From contig JAHGAU010000034.1 in assembly GCA_019925105.1 (NCBI GenBank), positions 620,001 through 684,000 on the forward strand: DNA of 64,000 nucleotides, written 5' to 3'. The position numbers and the translations under genes are program-made. Numbering within the stretch: position 1 is the stretch's first letter; the number at the start of each line of letters is the position of its first letter. Below, one piece after another: positions 37,351 to 51,900 of the stretch. The DNA is from Niebla homalea. Lineage: Eukaryota; Ascomycota; Lecanoromycetes; Lecanorales; Ramalinaceae. The notes under the pieces were generated by a model. The model ran no database searches and was not told the origin of the DNA. It worked only from the letters and a program-made list of their open reading frames with translations.

Positions 37351-40175
37351 TTAATAAATAATAATTATTTTTATAAACTAAACTTACTTATTCTTATCAA
37401 GTATAGCTTTAAAGTTTCGTCTTAAGCTTATAATTATAACGTTATTAATTTTAAATCGGTTATTTTAAACTATTTTCTATATATTCTTTTTATTATTCTT
37501 AAGTACTTGTTTAATAATTATAATCTTTTTACGGTATATAATTAAGGTTTAATATATTCTTTATAAGGCGGATTATCTCTTTTTTAAAGTATAATAAAAG
37601 TTATATGAAACATATCGTAAGGAATATAATATTACTCGTTAATAAAATCCGCTTAATATTTAAGGCTTATTTTTTTTATTAATTTTATAATTTATTAAAG
37701 CTTTTTTATTCTTCCCGGTCTTTGTTTTTCCTTTTAGCTTCGCCTTAATTCGCTTATTAATTTATATAAGTTTAACTTTTACTTTTAAGTTATTATTATC
37801 CGCTTATCGTCGTTTTATAATTATATTTATTATTATATTTACTTCGTAATTAACGTCTTTATTAAGCGGATATCCTTCTTTTACGGTAATAACTTTATAA
37901 TTAAAGCTATTAATTACTTTTTTATTATTAACCTTATTAAGGACTTTTCTTTCTTCTTATATGATTAAAATAATAATTATTACGTTTATTAATATATTTA
38001 ATTATTGATTAAGCGGTACGATTATACATAAAAGTAATAGTCGGAAGTCTATATTACGATATCCGTTTTTCCGGTCTTAATCCTTTTTTTATATATATCT
38101 TTTCTCGTTAAAACTTACGTTATATTTATAATAATTTTATTTATAATTAATATACTTTTTTATTAAAAAATATATAATAATATTTATATTATATAAAGTA
38201 TAACTTTATATTAAATAACTTAAAGCTATTAATATAAGGATTTTTATATTTAATTAAAATAAATAATTTTAAGGTAACTTAATTATTCCTTTTAATATCT
38301 TAGTCAATATATAAATTTTATTAATAATTTTATTACCTTTAATTTATATTTACCGCTTAATTATTAATATTTTATTAAAATAAATTTTAAAATGGGTTTT
38401 AATATTTAAGTTATTAAAGTAATATTACTTATAATATCTTTATAAGCGTTATATATATTATTAAGACGTCTTAAAACCTTTTATTCATACGATTTTAAGG
38501 GTATTTAATTTATTGCGTTTTTTTTATTTATAATATTTAAATAATTCCTTTATAATTAATATATATTAAATTTATTTTTAATATAACTTCTTAAAGATCC
38601 TTATTTATACGATTTAATTAAATTAAGAATATTTAAGTTTTATAGTTTATTTTTTTTTTTTCCTTTTTTTTAAACTTACGTTTCTTTTTTATTCTTTCCG
38701 TAATCCGTTTTACTTTAAAGTATACTTTATAAGGATTAAATTCTTTATATATATTTTTTATTAAATGTTTATAAAGTTCTATATTTATTAAATTATTCTT
38801 AAAATAGTTAATTATATCTTTTAATATATATTATAATATCTTATTTTTAATACTTTCCGATCTTCCGGGTTTAATATTCTTTTTACTTAAATTATATATA
38901 ATATAAAGTATATATTTATAATAATAAAAAATAAAATTATTTCCTTAATATAATATTTTAATATTATTCTCCGCTTATTTTGTAAGGTTATCGGGATTTA
39001 ATTCCGGGGATTTTTAATTTAATAATTTTTAAAAGTTCTTTATATTATTCTTTATAACGTTATTTATCGCTTTATCCGTAAGTAAAGCTTTAATCTTTAA
39101 TTACTTTACTTAATATATTACGTTTCTTTTAAGTTTTATATTTATTATATTTATTTATTAGTTAAGGGAAGTATTTTTTCCGATCTCCTTTCCTATATTA
39201 TAGATTTATCTTTATATATTATTTAATTTACTTTTTTATTTATCCGTTTCTTTCGATTTATAAAATAAAATCTTAATCCCGGATATTATTATAATTTTTT
39301 ATTATAAAGTTTTTAACGGTTTTAAGGTAAAGGTTAAAATATTATTCCGGTTTCTTAATACTTTATTAATTATAAGGATTTTAATTTTAAACTGCGGTAA
39401 AAACTTTATAAAGAATATATAAATATGAAATTTATTTAATAATAATAATAAGTCCTTTTCTTTAATTTTTAAAGTATTATAAAATTACGTAATTTTTTAA
39501 TTAAAGTATTATTATTTCATATTTTTAAAACGCTTATAATAAGAAAGTTAACGGTTTTCCGGATTAATTATTACATTTAAGAGTTTATCCTTAAGTTCTT
39601 AATAACTTATTTTATTAATTTCCTTATCCGGTAAATTAAAACTTTTATAAAAAATAAATCTTAAATAAAAAATTATCTTTTTTTTAATAAGGAAATACTT
39701 AAGATAAAATAAGAATTATCTTTTTAAATTAATAAATTATATTTAATATTTATCCTTAAATTTATTTTAATAAGGCTTAAGTTTTTCCGGATAAAAAAAC
39801 TTATTTTTATAAGGTAAAATAAAGTCCGCCAATAATATACCGCCGGTATAAAGCTTTATAAAAGGGTTAATATAGGGAAGAATCCTAAAGTATAAACCCT
39901 TATATTATATGTTAATACGGGTAAATATATATTTTTAATAAGTATAATTCTCGGCTTTAAGTTAATTAACTTGAAATTATAATTTTAAAAGTTAAATTTA
40001 TTAAGTTATAATATTACGATAATATTCCGTTATTACGATTTACTTAATTATAATAAAAAGATTCTTAATTAAAAAGTGAATACCGCTTTTTTATTTTAAG
40101 GTTCATTAAGTTAATTGAATATTTATTATAACGGTAACGTCGGATTTTCTTTTTAATAAAGAAAAAGAATTAAAT

Positions 40176-40508
40176 TATTAAATTAACTCCATTAATAATA
40201 TATTAACGGAATTAATAAAGGTAAGTATAGAAGACGTAACGTTATAATTTAAATACTTAAGTATTACTTTAATAAGTAAATTAATAATAAAATTAATTCT
40301 TAAGGAACTTAAAAAGAATAAAGGCATAATTTTTACTTAAGGTAAAAGCAATAGTCATCCCGCTTTACGTTAATTAAGCTATAGCTTATAAATAGCGTAT
40401 ATTAAGGCCGTTATTAAGGGTTTTTACCAAGGCCCTTCGGCCTACCTTAACGCAGCAGTATAGCGTACCACTGTGGCGCCGGCGCAAAGGTGGCGCTAGC
40501 TACTAATA
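40176..40508 (-). repeat. Right (5') LTR of the Gypsy element
   Basis: 333 bp. The inner left part is RIP-mutated (ATTAATAATATATTAACGG where the partner is GC-rich). The outer right part (40425-40500) keeps GC-rich sequence including GTGGCGCCGGCGC. Confidence 0.88.
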
Positions 40509-40513
40509 CTTTT

Positions 40514-41080
40514 TTAATCAGGATTTTTATTTTTAAAGAATTTAAAGTTAAGCTTATAAATTAAATATTAATCTAAAAAACCGCCGTTATTAAAAATATA
40601 AAATTACGGTTAGGTTAAAAGGTTATTATATTTTACGATTATTTTAAAATAATTAAAAAGGATTTACTTATTTTATTAAATATATTTAAAACTTATGTGC
40701 TTTTTATAAAGTTATTATTAAACTTAAAGTTTAAATTTAATTTTACCGCAAACGTTTTAAGTACTTATGACGTTATCGTTATAACGGCTATTATATAAGA
40801 AGGAAACTTAAAACGTTTTATTATAAACGTTAATATTAACGTTAACCGTTTGATTAATAAAAATAGATTTCTTAATAATAAGGTATCAAAGTTTAAAAGC
40901 GATGATATAAAGCCGGTTCGTCTTCTTAAGGTTAACGACTTATACGGTATAAAATATAAAGCTAAAATATAACTTAATCTAACACATAAGGATTTTGAAT
41001 ATTATATTTATTATAAAAGGATTATATTTCGCTTAATTATTTTAAGAAAGATACAGTTAAAATTACGACCGTAAATGATG
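40514..41080 (+). repeat. Continuation of the older element interrupted at 22075
   Basis: The CTTTT duplication shows that 40514 onward once joined 22079. The plus strand carries a stop-poor coding-like remnant with no family recognised. It is cut at 41081 by LINE copy 3. It may be the 5' half of the Gypsy copy whose RNase H and integrase lie at 56550-58805, but this is an inference. Confidence 0.4.
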
Positions 41081-42659
41081 ATTGATTGATTGATTTATAT
41101 TACGGATCTAGCTAGGCTAATTCCGGCGTTATTTAATACTCGGCTTATGTAGCTTTATTAATAACCGTAAAACCTGATACTTATAACGTTAGGACGAAAA
41201 TCGGTATCCACCTAGTTTCTACCTTTTACCCCCTAAAATAAATAAAAACTACGGCCGTTTAGAGAGTAATTATCCGTTTATATATGTTTCTTTTCTTACT
41301 TTTTTAAAGAAAATTTATAATAATATAACCGAGTCCTTAGAAGGTTACCTTTAAACCTATTTTTTTCCCGTTTCTTTATGAATTTACCTTATATTAACAT
41401 ATTAAATAATACCTTTAGATATCCTTACTAATACGTATATTATTATCGTTCTAATTATATTTTTATTTTATTTTACTATTATAACCGTTTCTTTTAAGGA
41501 CTTTTAAAGAGTATTTATTATCGTATCTTTTTAATCTCAAAATGTATTTTCCGGTTTATATAAATACTATAATTAATATTTACCCTTCCTTTTCTTTTTT
41601 AACCGGTAACGGGTTTTCTTTATAAGGTTTTTAATAACCTTATTTCTTTTTTTAGTAAGGCTAAATTAGAATAATAAACCCATAAATATTATAAACTTTA
41701 TAGCCGCCCGCATATTTCATTTTATAAAAAGTATTTTACGGTAATTACTTATCTTAACCTTTTTAATTAATCCCGTTTTGAACTCTATAAATAATAAATA
41801 TAAAATAAATATATCAACCGCGTTTTATTTCCTTTATCTATATTTATAATTAATATTTATCCGGCTATTAACGTATATCATAAAAAAGAAGTAAACTAAC
41901 CCGTTTTTATTTATCCGGAGTTAAATCGTTAATACGTTATTATCTTTCTTTATATTGCCGTAATAGCGGAAGTATTTATTGGTAATTTTTTAACTATTTA
42001 AGGTTAAATACCGCCCCTTTTAAGGAATCGATCTTTTATATTTATATAAATATTCGGTTTATTATATTTTAATTTATTTACCGATTATTATTATTTTATT
42101 TTTATAATCCTTTTAACCTTTTTTTCTTTTATATTAGGTAATAATTTATATATATTTACAGTAACCTTTTAAATATAAATTAAGTCGATTTCCTTTTTAA
42201 TTGACTTTAATTTTATTTCGGTAAAAAGGATAGGTATCTTTTTTCTATCCTTTTTTATTTAAGACTTTTTAAAGTTTAAACGGACATATTTATTCCTTAT
42301 TAATATAATCGGGTATATACATTGCTTAAGTTTTATTTAAGCGATTATTTAATTAAAAAATAGTTTAATCGGTAATATTGAAACTTTAAATTTTAATACC
42401 GGAATAAGGCTTATTTTATAAGTATTATTAATCATTTTTGAGTATTAATTTTAAACCTTCTATAGCTATTGAAAAAGCTTTTTCTTATCATTAAAGATAC
42501 CTTTAAATACGTATTGAATAACTATAATATACGTTATAACCAACTTTATTATTATTTAATAAACCGTTTTAACCTTTTATAAGGTAACTCCTTACGTTAA
42601 TATTATAAAATAAGTAAAGCCCTTTTCTTATGAAATTATTTTCTTTTAAATTTTTTATA

Positions 42660-45079
42660 TAATCTGGAAAGGGGGAGAGCATGGAAAATACCAAACTTGC
42701 GGATGGGTATATAAAGGGATGAAAACATTAAAAGGGCTAATTAAGGGTAGAATCGATTTATATATACTTTAAAAAGGGAGAGTATAACGGATTATTATAG
42801 TAAGTAATTTATACCTTACCAACTTATATAGGGGCTATAGTTTATCTTTAATTGCTCTTTATTATTATTTACTATTTTATTACTTTTACTCTTTTATTGC
42901 CTTTTATTTTTTTAACGGTCTTAAGAAGGCTTTTATTTATTTATAAATATTAAGGAATTAGGTTTAATTATACGATTTAATCGTAAACAACCTATTATAC
43001 TTTTTTTATTAAATTAACGGTAATTAAAATTAAGAAGATATTATTAAAAACCGATCTTTATTATTATTATTATATTATATATATATAGTAAGAGTAATAG
43101 ACTATCGATTTATATATATTTATAAAGTAATCCTAATTATTACTTATTACCCAATTAAACATTAAAATTAAGAAAAATAAGGGTATTTAAATAACCCCCC
43201 TTTAAGTACCTATATTCGGATATTCTTATTACCACCCTCGATTAATATAAGGACCCCGTTCGTACGTATCGGTAAATTATTATCGATATTTATTAATTAA
43301 CTATAAATTATTAAAAATTAAGAAGTAAAAAAATATAATAAAGCTTTTAATATGCTATAATTATAAAAGCGCGGTAATATTTCTATATTAACGATAAGCT
43401 TAACCTTAATTAAGAAATAATCGTATATATTATTAAATATTTTAAATTATTATTAAGGAAAATAAAATTTATACGTTAATATAAGCTATCTTTTTAAAAG
43501 AAAAGAAATTAAAGTAATTAAAAAAAAAATTTAAAAACTAATTACTTTAAACGATATAAAACTACTATTTAATATTAACGATTATAATAATTAAAATATA
43601 AGATTCCTTAAGTTAATTTAAATAACCGAAATGGATTAAATTATAAGTTTTAATATTTCATTTTAAGCGATTAAACTATAAGTTTTAATATCTTATTTTA
43701 AGCGATTAATTTATATATTATAAATAAGATTTTTTAATTTAATTTAAAGTATTATATATATTCTTTAAAGACGTAAAATTAATCTTAAAGATTATTTTAT
43801 ATTAAATAAATAATCTTTTAAGTTTTATTAAGCGATTCCGGGTACTTTGACTTTTAATATATGTATAAAATTCTCTAATAGTTATTAAAATAACCGAATT
43901 CAACTATATAGCTTAACGATAAAGGTGATAAAAATAAGATTCCTTAATAAAACTTAAGTAATCATGTATACCTTTTAAAAAGATATTTTTTATTAAAACG
44001 TAAATTATTAAGTTAAAAGTTATTTAAGGCGGTAATTAGGTTTTAAATTATTTACGGAGGTTTAAACCGGTCTTTAAAATTCCTAGGAAATAACCGCGAG
44101 TTATATAATACGTTAATAAGACGTAACGGGCCCTTTATTTTAAGTTATAAATCGAGTAACTAGGAATCGAAAAACTAAAGAGTAAATTAAAAGAGTAAAT
44201 AATAAGAAAAAGTAAATAACGAAACCGATCGAAAGAATTAATAGATAAATAGATATATTTATAATAATAATTATATCGTATATATACTAAGAATATTAAT
44301 AGTAACTTATAATAATTTCCGACGCGAGACTTACCTTATTTAACGGTATCCTTTTTAAAAGCTTTTCTATATAGAAAGTAAAGTAGATTAAAATAAATAT
44401 TTTAAACTTATTTCAGCTTAAAAAGAAATATAAACTTATAATAAAATATAACTTATATATACCTATATAATAACCTTAAAGATTAAAGAGATCCTTAATA
44501 TTATTACCCGATTATACCTTAACTTAACCCTTCCTTTTTTTAAAAAAATATAATATATTATTACTCGGAGTAACCGTAAACCCCTTTCCTTAAAATATAT
44601 TTATTAATACTAATATTACCTTAACGACAGTATATTTTATTTTATATATATTTTAATGCCTTTAAATTGAAAAAGGTAAAGTAAAATATTATTACATTAA
44701 TTAAAAAATTAATTATAGTATTATTATTTTCCTTATTAATATTTTATTTCCTTTATTAAAAAGAATATATACCTTACTTTTATACTTTATATTAAATAAA
44801 GGATAAAGAAGATCGGGATAAATTTATATAAATTATAGGATTATTTTATATTTATTAATAATTATAAGTATTATTAAAGACTATTTAATAATAAATTTTA
44901 TTAACCTTTCTTTAAGGAAAAACGAAATATCCTTAAAAGTCCTTTTATCTTTAAAATTTAAAAAGGAATTAATTAATATATCTAAAGTAAAAAAGTATTT
45001 AAATAACTTTAAGTATTTTCCTTAATAATAATAATAAAATTAAATATAAAAGAAAATTTAATAATATTTTTATATAATC
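42660..45079 (+). mobile_element. 2.41 kb insertion into LINE copy 3, starting with LTR-like repeat C
   Basis: The LINE sequence TTTATATAATC is duplicated on each side; a 5-bp reading of the duplication is TAATC (42660-42664 and 45075-45079). The insert begins TGGAAAGGGGGAGAGC (repeat C, about 42665-42923). Repeat C's left edge is intact and its right side RIP-mutated, as in a 5' LTR. The right end (TTTTTATA) shows no matching second LTR, so the element is incomplete or rearranged. It contains the palindrome GGGTATTTAAATAACCC (43184-43200). No coding domain recognised. Confidence 0.6.
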
Positions 45080-47184
45080 CTTTTAATTTAGTTTTTTATT
45101 AATTTATAAATTAAATACCTTAATATTAACTTCCGGTTTTATTATTATATTACTTAAGTCCATTATAATTATTATATCGTATAACTTTAGGCTCCTTATT
45201 ATATAAATAAATTTATACTTATATAGGACGAATTAAACCTTATATATCTTTATTTATTATAAATAGATTTTATAAGTTTATTTTAGCTTTAAGAAATTTA
45301 TATAAATAAACGTATTATAAGTTAAAAAGTAAATATCGTTAATAAAGCTTTTTACTTAAACCTTTTATTTTAACTTCGTTAAGTTTTTAATAAACGGGCC
45401 GTTAAAGAATAAAAATAAAATTAAAAAGATAAATAACTTTTAAGGAATCCTTATTATTGCGGGTTTTATTATATTTATCTTTTATCTTAAGCTGATTAAC
45501 GTCGCTTAATTACTTAAGAAACTTTTTATTTAATTTATAAGGAAAAGTAAGACCCTTTTTTTCTATAAATTATATAGTAACTTTTAATAATTTACTTTAT
45601 TAAACGCCTTTATAATATTTAAGGAAAAAAGACTTATAATGTACTTTTTCCTATAGTTTTATATTATATATACGTTATTAATTAAGCCTTTAAGAGCCGT
45701 TTCTGTTAACTATCCTTTTTTTATTTTTATTTATTAATTAAAGAGTAATTTATATTCTTTTACGTAATTACTTAAAATCTTTATAATTATTATCTTTAAA
45801 GCCTTTTTTAACGTATAAAGGAATATTATAGGTTTATATAATTTTATTTCTGAATAATTTAACTTAACCGGTTTCTTAAAGATAATCGTTTTAACCTTTT
45901 TAAATTTATAAAAATAATATCCTATATTAAAATAAGCTTAAAATAAGTAAATAAAAACCTTTTTAAATAGTAACGTTATTATAAATAGGAACTTATTTAA
46001 TATACCGTCAAGTCCAAGGATTTTATCCTTCTTTAATTTATTAATTATTTTAATTATTATTTCTTAGGTTATTATTTTACTTATTATTATTAATTTAGGA
46101 TATACCGTACCGTCGATATTTATTAAATTAGCTTCCGGTAACGGGGGAAAGAACGTTTTTTTAAAAGTTTTAATCTTATTATTAAAGGTATTTATTACCG
46201 TACCGTTTAATCTTTTTAAGGGTAAAAACTTAAAAATAAGTTTAAGTTTTTTATTCTGTTTTTTACCGTATTTTATTAGCTTCTAAATATTATAAAAGGA
46301 AACCGTTAAGTTATATATTATAGCCCGGAAGTACATTTATTTAGCCTTCCGGATAATTCTTTTTTTTTTCTTTTTAAGCTTCCTTTAACCGTTAAAGCGT
46401 TTCTTAATTCCTATATTTAATAATTTATTTTATAAGCGTTTTTATTTTTATAGTCACCTTTATATATTTTTTATTTTAATAGGTTTTAATTCTTTAAAAC
46501 GGCTTTATTATTAAGATTATAATATTAATTACTTTATTTAAAGCCTTTATTATCCGTTTTATAAAACGGTTAATTTATTCCTTATTATCGAGTTAAGGGA
46601 GCTTCGTTAATTAAGATATTACCTTTATTATTTTTATAAATACCTTAGCTTCCTTAACCGTTTTTTATATTTATTTAAACGGTAAAAACGGAGTTATATT
46701 AACGGATCAGTTTAAAATCGTTTATATCGGAACGTAATTTAAACTATATTTTAAGTTTTCTTAAGGTCTATATATTATAATTAATTTAATAATATTTTCC
46801 GAGTTAAATATTAAGTCGATTATAGTCTTAAGTTTACGGCTTTTTTTTATAATAGCTTTTTTTAACGTTAATAACGTAAAATTAAACCGTATAATAATTA
46901 TTAATAATTCCTTAAATTTAATATAAATTAATTATATAACCGTCCTTATTCTATTAAATATAATAAAGATTAAAGTCCTTTATTAAAAGGTACTTATTAA
47001 GTACGGCTATAATATCCTTAAGTAATAGGATTATAAAAAGTTCCTTTTTATTTATTAATAACGGATTATACGTATTATAAATATTTAAATTACCCTTAAT
47101 ATCCCCTTTTTATACGATCCGGAATATATATAGGTTCCTTCCGTAATAAATAACGTCTTAATTATTTATATTTAACTTTTTATT

Positions 47185-47348
47185 TGTTGAATATGCAGGA
47201 TCGCCACTTGGGAGATCACGTGACGCGGATCAGATTAAATAAGGCGGACGTACTAAACTTAAGTAGGATAGCGGTATATAACCTTATATATATAGTTTTA
47301 CTTTATATATAGGAATAATTAAGTAATTTATATTTTTTAACTTTAATA
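47185..47348 (+). repeat. 5' LTR of the Copia element
   Basis: 164 bp. The outer left edge (TGTTGAATATGCAGGATCGC) is unmutated; the inner right edge is RIP-mutated (TTTAATA for TTTAACA). Confidence 0.92.
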
Positions 47349-50129
47349 GGTTATAAGCCCGAACTACGCGTCCAGGTACTTAGATAACGTCTTTTTAATA
47401 TTTAATTTAACCTATAAACGGTAATAAACTTATAATATAAAATATACCCGTAAACGATACTTATATACAGGTTATATTATTAAAAATCGATTTAGTTAAA
47501 CGTATAATACTACGGTTATAAATAGAGAAGCCTATTTAATTACTTATATTCCAAAATTAAAAAGGGAGAACGTTTTATTAACGAGAATATATAGACCGTT
47601 ATTTCTTAGCCCTATTAAGGGCCGTAAACGCTTATACGTTAAAAAGTTAAACCGGCGCTAAGTTAATAAAGCCGAGACATAAGGCCCTTAAAACTAATAT
47701 ATATATATAGAGTTTTAACCGGGGTTTAAATAAGAAATTTAAAACGTTAAATAAATATTAAATATATTATAAAACTTTATTAAATTTAAAGTTTTAAAGA
47801 CCGTATTAAAATTAAGTTTTTTTAAGATTAATTAAAAATAAATTACTTAGATTTAAGCATATTATAGTTTAAAATCATTTATTTTAATTTAATTTCAGAA
47901 AGTAAATATAAGACGGAATAAATAATTAATAATTAAACCTCTTAAAATAAGGATTAATCCTTAAAAAAGAGGGGTTAAGAATTAATTATAGAATTCTTTA
48001 ATAAATAATTAAACTTAAGATAAGCCTATTTATTATAGATCGTAAAAATTAAAGTTTTTAAGTTAAAATAAAATAATTAAAATAAGCTTAAACGCTTTAA
48101 TTATAAAAATTAAAGGCCTTTAAGTGGAAAGGGATAATAATCTTAAGGGTATATATATAACGTTATAATATATTATAAAGTTTCATTTTAATTTTAATTA
48201 AAATAAAGAATACTTTAATTAATAAAGCTTTATATTACTTATTACCTTAAAATATATAATAGTCCCGTATAAAATATAATATTTAAACTTTATTATTTAT
48301 TAATATCGTTATATATGAAGTACTTTTTTTCCCTTTATATTTAAAGACCTAAGGAAGGAAAATCGTTTTAATCCAGTTAATAAAGATTAAGTCGAAAATA
48401 AGGATTACTTATTACCGTAAATACCGTAGTTATACGATAGCTTCAGTTTAAAAGCGTTTAAAAAACCCTTAATTAACTTATTAAATATTATTATTTTCAA
48501 ACTGGATATAAACGTTAAAAATTAAATACCGTTATTTAACGTAAATTACCCTTTACCCTCAGATAATAAGTCTTTAAAGTACTAGACGTCGTTAGACTTA
48601 AACTTAAGTATTATTAGTAATTATAATATGATTAATATTTTATTAATACCGTCTTCCGTATACTTTATTAACGATAACGATTAAAAAAGACTTTACTATA
48701 AAGGGGTTTCCCTTAAGCTTAATCCCTTTATTAATAGATTAACGGTAATAAATATTATAAAGTTAATAAATAAAAGATTAAATAATAATTAATAACCTTT
48801 AAAAGTTAAAGGAGAAAGATACCTTTAAGGTATATATAACCTTAAAGAATTATTACGGTATTAATATTAAATATTTAATTAATACTATAGAAAACCCGGA
48901 TATAATCTAGGAACGACTTAAGGATTAATATAAATTATAAGGGTCTAGGCTATATACGGAACTTATATAAAAGCTTATAAGTTTATAAAAGACTTCAAAT
49001 ATAATAATCAATAAATATAATAGCCGTTATTAGAAAGTTTATATTAAAATTAAGGTAATTAATAGCTCTTTAATTATCCCGGATTATTTTATTATTTAAA
49101 TATTCTTAAATAAATTAAAGGAGTTATGATAAACGTAATACTTAATACTTACTTAAACGGCGGTATAATAAGGCCCGGGTATCCTTAAATTTTACGATAT
49201 TATATAAAGGGCCCGTAATAAAAAAGCTCGGGCGGTTATCTAGTATTTAAATATCTCGATATAAGCTTATAAGGATACGTTAAAGGGTTATAATAAAAAA
49301 ACCTTTATTAAAACCCGGGAAAAGCTTATCTATTAATATTATACTTAAAAGGAGTATAATAATAAGTATATTAAAAATAAATATTAAGACCTTTATCCCG
49401 AAAAAAAGCTTATAAAGTTCCGTATTAAAAAGCTTAAGATTATTAAGGAGATTACCACGTTTATAAATTTCTTAATAACCGACTCTTACTTATTAACGTA
49501 TATATAATAATTAATAATAATAATATTGGTTACCTTAATAAAGCTATAAAAGCTAATAATCCTTAATAATAATTATAATTAATATATTTTTTATAAAAAG
49601 AGATTCTTTTAAGGGAAATTAAAACCTTATTAATCCTTATCTTTAAGGCCCGGGTTAATAAGAATAAGTTATATAGGGGGTATAAGTATTATTTATATAA
49701 TATATAGGGTGGATAATAAGCCCGTTAAGGTAAAATTTATGGATACGGTATACTCCCCGGTGAATTTAATTAATTTTATATTTAAAACGTAACTTTTAAA
49801 TTATAAGGTTTAACTTAATATAATACGGACGGTCCGGACGGTAATATATAGTTAAAAAAAGCTTATTTATAGCAAATAAAACGGTTTATTTATAATTAAT
49901 TTATAAGAATTTACCCTTATTATAACGGCGTTTAATATATTTTCGGCTATACTTACTTAATATATATATATAAGTTACTTTAGAACTTAAAAATTATTTT
50001 AATTAATAAATATATTAATTAAGATAGATTTTAAACGTAAACATTATAATAATAATAAGGCTAAAGACGCTTATTATACGTATTATATTACCGGATAATT
50101 ATACTCTTAATTATATAAAAAATATTTTA

Positions 50130-50330
50130 AATTTATAAAAAACCCATTAAAGCTTATTTATATAGACCTTTTAAGGATAATTAATCTTTAAGGATATAAC
50201 GGAATAACGTATTATATAACCTTCCGTAATAATAAAATTATAATATTAAAGGTTTACTTATTAATATATAAATCGGATATAATTTAACGGTTTAAGGAAT
50301 TTAAAGTTAAATATAAATAATCCTTAAATT
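50130..50330 (+). pseudogene. Copia integrase core remnant
   Basis: The frame at about 50145 reads KLIYIDLLR, then GYNGITYYITFRN, matching the integrase core with its two catalytic Asp (the second now Asn). Stops lie where Gln or Trp codons are expected. Non-functional. Confidence 0.75.
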
Positions 50331-51399
50331 AAAAGATTAAACGTTTTTAAATTAACGGTAAAGGTAAATATACGTTTAAAGCCTTCTTAAACTATTTAAA
50401 ATAATATAAGATTATTTTTAAAATAATAATATATAAAAGTTTTAAATAAAATTTAATTAATAAGAAAATTAACCGGGAGATTAATAAGAAAATTAAGGTT
50501 ATACGGGTAATAAAAGGCATACTTAAAAGCTTTTAGCCGAAGTTAATTTAAACGGTAAATTATATAATTATACGGATATTATATATACGGCTTAAAAGAA
50601 TAATATTATATTAAGTTTAATATAATAAGAAACCGGATATATCCTATATATAGACCTTAAGGTTAATCGTATACGTAAAAACTATAGGTTATCGGGTTAA
50701 GCTCGATAATAAATTAAAATTATATATCTTAATAAATTTTAATAAAAAGATTAATAAATACTTTAAAGTAATTAATCCACGGGTAAAATGGTTTAACCTT
50801 ATGGTAAAGAACGTATATAACGTATATATTGAGGAAAAACGGGTAATACCGTTAGATAACTCGGATTATAAAAAGTTTATTAACTGAATCCAAAAGCTTA
50901 AGAAGGTAAAAAACCTTAATAAGACTTTAATTTAAAGGAAAAGTTCGGGAATTACGGTTTAATTAAAACGGATATTATTAATATAAACTTTACCTTTACT
51001 GAGCGACTTATACGTCCGGTTATAATCCTTATTTAACGAATAACTTTACCGGACCCCTTAAACTTAATAACTAAAGACCTAAAGATTAATCATAATTAAG
51101 GATAAAGGCAATAAATTAAAAATTTAATTAAAGATAACCCCGGCCTTATATTTCCGGATAAACCGCGTAATATATTATTAGATTTATTTTTTTTCTCGGC
51201 TTTATTAGCCCGTAATAAAAATAAATTATTATACCCTTTAACTTTAATATCCTTTAAAACGACCCCGGAACTTATTAAGTTTAAAACTTATAAAAAAACT
51301 ATAATAAATAAATATACCCGGATAAATTAAAAATTAACGGAAGATAATAAATACGGTCCCCTTAAAGAAAATAATACTTAAGTCTTAATTATACGGAGT

Positions 51400-51900
51400 T
51401 AAATCCCCGCTAATATAACGATATTATAAGGATGGTAAGTTTATACCCTTAAACGTAAAGTTAATAATAATATAATTTACTATAAAACCCGGTAAATAAT
51501 ACGTAATTTTAAATAATATAAAAATATTAACTATAATAAAACGTTTACCTTAATAATAAAACCTATAAGCTATAAGGTTCTCTTTACCCTTATAATGGTT
51601 AATAATTAAGATTTAAAGTAAATAAATATTAAAATAGTATTTTTTTACGATTTTATCGTGGAAGAAATATACGTAAAATAGTTAAAAAAATAAGAAAAAA
51701 CCGGTAAGAATAATAAGAAGCTTTATTATAAGCTTAAGAAAAGCCTATATAGATTAAAGTAATTATTATAGCTATAGTATAATCGTTTTTAAGAGTTTAT
51801 AATTATATAGGGTTTTAAACTTATTTATATAAATTATTACGTATTCTTTTACTTTAAAACCGGTACGATTATAACCGTATATTTAAATAACGTCTTAATA
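51400..51900 (+). pseudogene. Copia reverse transcriptase remnant
   Basis: KLYYKLKKSLYRLK at 51718-51759 corresponds to the Copia 'KLxKSLYGLKQ' motif. TVYLNNVLI at 51874-51900 corresponds to the YVDD catalytic box with both Asp changed to Asn by G-to-A. EEIY just upstream (about 51662) also fits. Non-functional. Confidence 0.82.

Larger units (their letters stand above)
22080..40508 (-). mobile_element. Full-length Ty3/Gypsy element, minus strand, split by two LINE insertions
   Basis: Two 333-bp LTRs (22080-22412, 40176-40508) are flanked by CTTTT on both outer sides (22075-22079, 40509-40513). Directly inside the left LTR is a pyrimidine run (TTTCCCTTTTT), which is the polypurine tract if the element reads on the minus strand. 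Minus-strand remnants agree in order: gag-like sequence towards 38000-40000, a retropepsin-like stretch at about 36990-37345, and the reverse transcriptase box VYLNDILIF (26971-26997, YLDD in active enzymes). LINE copies at 27777-33788 and about 33880-35986 lie inside. Removing them leaves roughly 10.3 kb, long but acceptable for the superfamily. All frames are destroyed by RIP. Confidence 0.88.
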
